From Candidatus Parvarchaeota archaeon (lineage in GTDB: Archaea > Nanobdellota > Nanobdellia > Parvarchaeales > Parvarchaeaceae), in contig JAMCRB010000017.1 of NCBI GenBank assembly GCA_023380435.1, positions 1 through 20,232 of the forward strand: a stretch of DNA of 20,232 nucleotides, in the 5' to 3' direction. The position numbers and the translations under genes were made by a program. Below the pieces are notes generated by a model that saw nothing but the letters and a program-made list of their open reading frames with translations, ran no database searches and was not told the DNA's origin. Of the stretch, positions 16,601 through 20,232 are shown in pieces (positions within the stretch are counted from its first letter, which is position 1; the number at the start of each line of letters is the position of its first letter).

Positions 16601-17040
16601 CCGCCCGCGCCCCTGATTGGCCCGCCAAAATGACACGCCAGGTACTGCTGACCGTCCCGCCTCTTCTTCATTTCAAGTTTTACAAAGCCTTCAAGAGGCG
16701 CTGAGACTATTGCGGCTGTTATGTAAGCCAGCCCGACTCTTATGCCGAATTCGATTGCTTCGTCCTGTGTGTTAAACTTTATGAACTGTGATTTCGACGT
16801 GGCAAGGGCACTGTCTATTGCGACTCTCCAATCATTCGGGGAGTACTTCTTTTCGGACTGCCTTATGAAATCCGACAGACCGCTTCCTGCCAGTTCAGGT
16901 TTTAAGACGGATAGAAGGCCTTCTATCCTGTCTCCTACGTCCGATGCAACAGGTATGTCTATTTTCTTTATTTTGCCTATTAGCTCGTATTGTTTTTTGA
17001 CTTCTTTCGAGATGACATCAGAATATTCTTTAATGTTCAT
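13621..17040 (-). CDS. polC: DNA polymerase D large subunit (DP2), catalytic
   Basis: DP2 is the polymerase subunit of archaeal PolD. It is 1139 aa, normal for an intein-free DP2. The N-terminus has conserved DP2 blocks (REKK-like FGGPIRGAGGTAAA, about residues 139-152). The catalytic segment NCDGDEAAL has D895 and D897, followed by LLNFDRGLLPDSRGARYMDSPLV. A cysteine-rich zinc region is at about 643-675 (CENC, CDICG, CRVCG), and a C-terminal zinc module at about 1057-1080 (CVKC, CTKCGG) lies before the end that binds DP1/PCNA. A TATA element 26 bases upstream supports the ATG at 17040. The stop codon overlaps the stop of the convergent CBS gene by three bases. tRNA-His lies 61 bases upstream on the same strand. 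Confidence 0.97.
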   Translation of the reverse strand: MNIKEYSDVISKEVKKQYELIGKIKKIDIPVASDVGDRIEGLLSVLKPELAGSGLSDFIRQSEKKYSPNDWRVAIDSALATSKSQFIKFNTQDEAIEFGIRVGLAYITAAIVSAPLEGFVKLEMKKRRDGQQYLACHFGGPIRGAGGTAAASVIVIADALRAAFNLGKYDADEDEISRMKVEVTDYNDFEARLQYMPSINEIDFLMRNIPIEIEGDPTSDREVSAYKNLPRIKTNKIRGGVALVMCEGFAQKAAKVNKMLKSFGKDYGIADDFAFLGKYLELKELSHSEAPIDQEKKEKVLPNYRYIEELAAGRPVFSYPLTSGGFRLRYGRGRVSGLAAASINPITNKVLLDFVATGSQLRVELPGKACAITPCSDIEPPIVKLKNGSVIRLSSVKQAEELLPDIVEILYLGDILFNYGDFSEQGHLLMPSPFVPEWWDSIVESKGAEAVEEASKSRSFQESIAFSKKFDIPLHPDYLYFWTQITKEDLYYLVEYLYTHAKVEIQQSISGPSSRVLILEDEPRVRRILEILGVEFKVSGSISIYNADPFLATIGYDSLSFDQATSNFNEGSSNLEILSKMSGLKIMDKAGTFIGARLGRPEKAKMREMDTNPNVIFPIGESGGASRNLAAAAEKGDVLAEYGEFFCENCNKETIYSVCDICGKPATKFYYCRVCGAKTKEPIHHGKSTVSKSKRRINLKEYLDRAYARLGIQEKPQVIKAVKGVFNSTGDIEPLEKGILRALHRLNVNKDGTIRFDAIEVPITHFKPKEVETSIDRLKELGYTQDVYGEELSNQNQILQLKPQDIILPTYGSEDENSAEVFKRVSDFVDDLLEKYYSSERIMKVERKEDLIGKLVVGLAPHTSSGTVGRIIGFSKTQGLFAHPFFHAAMRRNCDGDEAALLLLSDMLLNFDRGLLPDSRGARYMDSPLVISTVMDLNSIDSEAYNLDIVDRYPLEFYEATLRYDKPSQVKIEQAGALLHDPERRILFTHDTDDLNAGVNISSYKTLETMKDKVSKQMELEEKIRAVDLGDIAKIIIEKHFIKDIKGNLRRFGTEEFRCVKCNQRYKRAPLIGKCTKCGGNLVLTSSEGNIKKYLEMSLNLSQKYEVTSYIRSELELIKMELDALFGEKIETQTSLLSF

Positions 17041-17060
17041 GCTTTTAAAAAAGCCTTTTT

Positions 17061-17070
17061 AGCTTATAAC
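17061..17070 (-). promoter_or_regulatory. TATA box of polC
   Basis: GTTATAAGCT on the minus strand is centred 26 bases from the ATG at 17040. It suggests polC is transcribed separately from tRNA-His. Confidence 0.5.
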
Positions 17071-17101
17071 CATTAGCGTAATTTTTTGCTATATTGAAAA
17101 G

Positions 17102-17175
17102 GGCCGCGAGTGGGATTCGGACCCACGTCGACAGGGCCACAGCCTATTGTTCTACCTGGCTAAACTATCGCGGCC
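17102..17175 (-). tRNA. tRNA-His (GUG), with encoded G-1
   Basis: Cloverleaf: acceptor GCCGCGA/TCGCGGC, D-arm GTTT/GAAC, anticodon stem ATAGG/CCTGT around loop CTGTGGC, T-arm GTGGG/CCCAC. The G before position 1 (17175) faces C73 (17102), the tRNA-His identity pair, so no added G is needed. CCA is not encoded and no intron is present. The T-loop reads TCCGAAT, giving C at position 55 where U (pseudouridine) is almost universal. Confidence 0.93.
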
Positions 17176-17201
17176 ATATACAATAAACTAAGAGGTTTCA
17201 A

Positions 17202-17213
17202 CAAATAAATACA
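17202..17213. promoter_or_regulatory. AT-rich element placed to serve both tRNA-His and alaS
   Basis: The plus strand reads CAAATAAATACA, the minus strand TGTATTTATTTG. It is centred about 32 bases from the tRNA-His 5' end and about 30 bases from the alaS ATG. In the 62-base divergent gap it is the best TATA-like candidate for both directions. Confidence 0.4.
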
Positions 17214-17237
17214 CCAGTCTACATTAAATATTTAGAT

Positions 17238-19826
17238 ATGGACAAAGCACAGGCGAAGAAAGAGATATACGAGAGACTGAAGAAAAACCCGGAGAAACTG
17301 GTACCATTCTCCACTCTTGCGAAATTGGGATTCAAACGGCAGCAGTGCTCTTCCTGCCACAAGATGTTCTGGGCTGTTACACAGAGAGACCTTTGCGGAG
17401 ATGTAGAATGCCTGAAAGATTACACTTTTTTTGACAGAAAGATCGCCAAATCCAGCAAGGATTACAGGGGCATATGGCAGGATTTCTCCAGGATGTTCGC
17501 TAAATCTGGACATAAGGAGATAAAGCGATACCCTGTCGTTGCAAGGTGGCGTGATGATATATATTTCGTTGAGGCCGCAATAGATGATTTTGCTCCATAT
17601 GTAATACAGGAAAAGGCTGAAGCGCCCGCAAATCCTCTAGTCGTTCCACAAATATGCCTCAGATTCAATGACATAGAAAACGTCGGGCTTTCTGGAAGGC
17701 ATCTAACAAGCTTCATAATGGCAGAGGAAGCGGCATTCAATACCAGAAAAAAGAAAACTTACTTTGATAAAGAGGCGATAGGATACATATACAAATGGCT
17801 CGTTGATGGGTTGAAAATAGAAAGAAATGAGCTTACTTTTGTTGAAGATGCCTGGGTAGGAGCAGGATACGCAGGAAATTCGCTCGAATTCTTTGCCGGT
17901 GGCTTGGAGTTAGGCAACCAAGTTTATATGCGGTACCTCATAACAGAAGACGGGCTCAAGGAGCTCGGTTCAAAGACAATAGATATGGGGGCAGGACTGG
18001 AGAGATGGGCCTGGATAAGCAAGAATACCCCAACTATTTATGAGGCCACGTTCCCTGAAGTTATAAAATACATAAAGTCAAAAGCCAAGGTAGATTACAG
18101 CGATGAGCTGCTCAAGAAAGTCTATAAGTTCTCCGGGATGCTTGATTTTGAGTCATCGACCATAGACGACGCCGCGGACTACGTTTCAAAGAACACTTCC
18201 CTGCCAAAAGACAAGGTCAGGAAAATCCTGGATGACATGCGCGCTGTGTACAGCATAGCGGACCATACAAGGACTCTTCTGATTGCAATACACGACGGCA
18301 GCCTCCCTAGCAATGTAGGTGGAGGATACAACTTAAGGAACATACTGCGCAGGTCGCTGATTATGCTTGATGAGAAAAAATGGGACATAAACCTGAATGA
18401 TGTTATAGAAATGCACAAAAAGGAGTTCGGAAGCTGGTTTACGGAACTTAAGGATATCGATGTTTCGCAGATAATAAACAAGGAGAAGGAGAGATACTAT
18501 GATTTCAGGGAAAGGACTGCCAAGACTATGGCTTACCTGCTAAAAAAGCAGTCAATAAGCACAGACGAGTTAAGGAAACTTTATGAATCCGAGGGAATAA
18601 CACCAGAAGACATAAGATTGGAAGCCGAAAACGCGGGAATAAAGATATACATACCTCCAAACTTCGAAAAGGCCTCCAATTACACTGCTGCTAAAAAAGA
18701 GGAACCTCTGGACGTACAAGGCATCAAAAAAACAGAGAAGCTATTTTATAATGAGAAGCTACTAACTACAAAAGCAAAAATTATAAAGCTTCTAGGGCTA
18801 AGACAGCTGATTTTGGACAAGACAATATTCTACCCAGAGATGGGCGGGCAGAAGCCCGACCTGGGCATGATAGATGGAGTAAATGTCCTGGATGTCAAAG
18901 TATTCGATGATATTATCGTCCACTACTTGGAGAAGGACATAAAAAAGAAAGCCGGCGGTCAAGTGGAACTTAAAGTCGATAGCAATAGACGGGAGCTACT
19001 TAGGAGGCACCACACTGCTACACACATAATTAATCAGGCTGCGAGGATAGTTTTGGGCGATTTCGTCTACCAGAACGGAGCAGAGAAGGACGTTGACAAG
19101 GCACATCTCGACATAACCTACTTCGAAAAGCTGACAGATACGCAGATTAAGAAAATCGAGGAGATAGCGAATGAGACCGTGGCGAACAATCTGCCTATAA
19201 CCGTTAAACTAATGGACAGAACATCCGCCGAAACTAAGTATGGAATGAGAATATACCAAGGTGGAAGCGTACCAAACTCAACATTGAGGATAGTGTCTAT
19301 AGAAGGATATGATACAGAAGCCTGCGGCGGGCTACACTGCCACATGACCGGAGATGTCGGGCTCATAAAGATAATAAAATCCGAGAGGATACAGGACGGA
19401 GTTGTAAGGCTTGTGTTCAAGGCTTACAAACCGGCGCTTGAGTACATCCAAGGCTTAGAGGATACTGTAAAGGACTTGATGTCGCTGTGGGGCGTAAAGC
19501 AGGAGGAAGTGTACAGGACCGCTGAGAGATTCTTCTCTGAGGCAAAATCAAACAGAGAGCTTTACAAAAAATCCGAACAGGAGCGGATATCGACCATCCT
19601 TGGACAAACCACCGCCAAGGAAATTGACGGAGTGCTGCAAATAGAGACGAAGCTAAATGAGCTTGGGTTCTTTTCAGCGCTGATTAGCAAATACACAAAG
19701 CCTATCGTGATATTCGGTGATTCAATAGGCCTCGGGAAGCCCAAAAACGATAAAATAAAGGAGTTGCTATCCAAAAGGTACAAAGTAATCACGGACAAAA
19801 ACGACTTTATTTTCGGGCACGACTAA
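17238..19826 (+). CDS. alaS: Alanyl-tRNA synthetase, archaeal type
   Basis: Class II synthetase that charges tRNA-Ala and clears mischarged Ser/Gly. The N-terminus carries the archaeal-specific cysteine cluster C37, C40, C53, C58 (CSSC...CGDVEC), followed by the catalytic core with RFNDIENVG (motif 2 region) and DMGAGLERW (motif 3 region). The editing domain has HHTATH (H592, H596) and CGGLHC (C696, H700), the usual four metal ligands. The C-terminal DHHA1-like part ends in IVIFGDSIGLGKPKND. At 862 aa it is slightly shorter than many archaeal AlaRS. It is divergent from tRNA-His and ends 12 bases from a convergent surface-protein gene. Confidence 0.97.
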   Translation: MDKAQAKKEIYERLKKNPEKLVPFSTLAKLGFKRQQCSSCHKMFWAVTQRDLCGDVECLKDYTFFDRKIAKSSKDYRGIWQDFSRMFAKSGHKEIKRYPVVARWRDDIYFVEAAIDDFAPYVIQEKAEAPANPLVVPQICLRFNDIENVGLSGRHLTSFIMAEEAAFNTRKKKTYFDKEAIGYIYKWLVDGLKIERNELTFVEDAWVGAGYAGNSLEFFAGGLELGNQVYMRYLITEDGLKELGSKTIDMGAGLERWAWISKNTPTIYEATFPEVIKYIKSKAKVDYSDELLKKVYKFSGMLDFESSTIDDAADYVSKNTSLPKDKVRKILDDMRAVYSIADHTRTLLIAIHDGSLPSNVGGGYNLRNILRRSLIMLDEKKWDINLNDVIEMHKKEFGSWFTELKDIDVSQIINKEKERYYDFRERTAKTMAYLLKKQSISTDELRKLYESEGITPEDIRLEAENAGIKIYIPPNFEKASNYTAAKKEEPLDVQGIKKTEKLFYNEKLLTTKAKIIKLLGLRQLILDKTIFYPEMGGQKPDLGMIDGVNVLDVKVFDDIIVHYLEKDIKKKAGGQVELKVDSNRRELLRRHHTATHIINQAARIVLGDFVYQNGAEKDVDKAHLDITYFEKLTDTQIKKIEEIANETVANNLPITVKLMDRTSAETKYGMRIYQGGSVPNSTLRIVSIEGYDTEACGGLHCHMTGDVGLIKIIKSERIQDGVVRLVFKAYKPALEYIQGLEDTVKDLMSLWGVKQEEVYRTAERFFSEAKSNRELYKKSEQERISTILGQTTAKEIDGVLQIETKLNELGFFSALISKYTKPIVIFGDSIGLGKPKNDKIKELLSKRYKVITDKNDFIFGHD

Positions 19827-19838
19827 ATTTATTAGGAG

Positions 19839-20213
19839 TCATGTTTGTTTGAGATCAAAAATGAAACCCAAATAGCCATAATACGAATGTTTCGGTGCAC
19901 CGATGACTAAATTTACTGTTTCTATACCGCCAGGTTTAATATTTATTGGAAAACTAGGAGATACAGATACCACAGTGAAATTTAAGTTTGTGGGGACCAC
20001 AGCGTATAAGGTATAAGTTGTATTAGATACAGTGGTTGTTTTATTTGAGCCGGTTCCTCCTGAATTCAAAGACGGTGGCGGGTTATAAGAAAAAGTGAAT
20101 GATAAGCTCTTTGTTCCACCAATTGGCACGGAAAAGGCCGTCGTGTTTGTACTTATATAAACATCATTTGTGGTTACTGACGAATAGTTTGCTGATCCGT
20201 AGATGTCATAAGC
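19839..20213 (-). CDS. C-terminal part of a secreted/surface protein (5' end missing)
   Basis: The frame is open from the last genomic base to a stop at 19839, and it has no start codon inside the window; a GTG near 20129 is not convincing. The visible 124 residues are Ser/Thr/Asn-rich, with FSVPIGGTKSLSFTFSY and INIKPGGIETVNLVIG. These look like beta-sandwich (Ig/NEW-like) surface domains, with several N-x-S/T sequons. There is no C-terminal membrane helix; it ends GYLGFIFDLKQT. Translating through the adapter bases would add the false residues TTLFRS. Probably an extracellular protein; family not recognised. Confidence 0.75.
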   Translation of the reverse strand, partial: AYDIYGSANYSSVTTNDVYISTNTTAFSVPIGGTKSLSFTFSYNPPPSLNSGGTGSNKTTTVSNTTYTLYAVVPTNLNFTVVSVSPSFPINIKPGGIETVNLVIGAPKHSYYGYLGFIFDLKQT

Positions 20214-20232
20214 AGATCGGAAGAGCGTCGTG
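20214..20232. other. Illumina TruSeq adapter remnant at the contig end
   Basis: AGATCGGAAGAGCGTCGTG is identical to the first 19 bases of the standard Illumina TruSeq adapter read-through sequence. It is a sequencing artefact and not genomic DNA. Confidence 0.97.

Noticed and set aside
13621..17040. Possible intein in DP2
   Set aside because: The length is normal for intein-free DP2 and the catalytic NCDGDE block is uninterrupted, with no splicing-block motifs seen.

Overview
The window looks like a piece of a small-genome archaeon, most plausibly a DPANN lineage such as Micrarchaeota (inference). The archaeal signs are both subunits of the D-family DNA polymerase, an archaeal aIF1 and EF-1A, an archaeal-type AlaRS, an A1:U72 initiator tRNA, a class III (archaeal pilin-like) signal peptide, and TATA boxes about 24-30 bases upstream of most start codons. 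The gene order is dense, intergenic gaps are mostly under 60 bases and no gap exceeds 200. The last 19 bases are an Illumina adapter, so the right edge is a contig end and not genome.

Layout. Positions 1-5945 are entirely minus strand. In transcription order they hold initiator tRNA-Met, a bacterial-style MetRS, aIF1 (with an internal 34-residue tandem duplication), the PolD small subunit DP1, thymidylate kinase, and a long pilin-like surface protein with two DUF2341-type domains that runs off the left edge and is open for all 577 codons. A membrane-anchored Ser/Asn/Thr-rich surface protein (5992-6942, minus) lies just upstream of the tRNA. It is divergent from an MFS permease (7034-8290) followed by topoisomerase IA (8311-10377). 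TopA is convergent with EF-1A (10419-11699, minus). Divergent from EF-1A is a plus-strand pair: a four-TM protein and a protein of four CBS domains plus a ribosome-hibernation-factor-like C-terminus (12542-13624). That gene ends in a stop codon overlapping the stop of the PolD large subunit DP2 (13621-17040, minus). Upstream of DP2 is tRNA-His, divergent from alaS (17238-19826). At the right edge is the 3' end of another surface protein (minus).

How the genes fit together. Most are core information processing: replication (DP1, DP2, TopA, Tmk) and translation (tRNA-iMet, MetRS, aIF1, EF-1A, tRNA-His, AlaRS, and a possible ribosome-silencing protein). Interspersed are cell-surface proteins typical of DPANN genomes. 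The run tRNA-iMet / metG / aIF1 puts three parts of translation initiation next to each other on one strand. The most unusual points are the in-gene duplication in aIF1, the CBS/HPF-like fusion, the HIGT active-site variant and bacterial look of MetRS, and the P-loop lysine-to-valine change in thymidylate kinase. I found no CRISPR array, transposase, integrase, rRNA or defence system.
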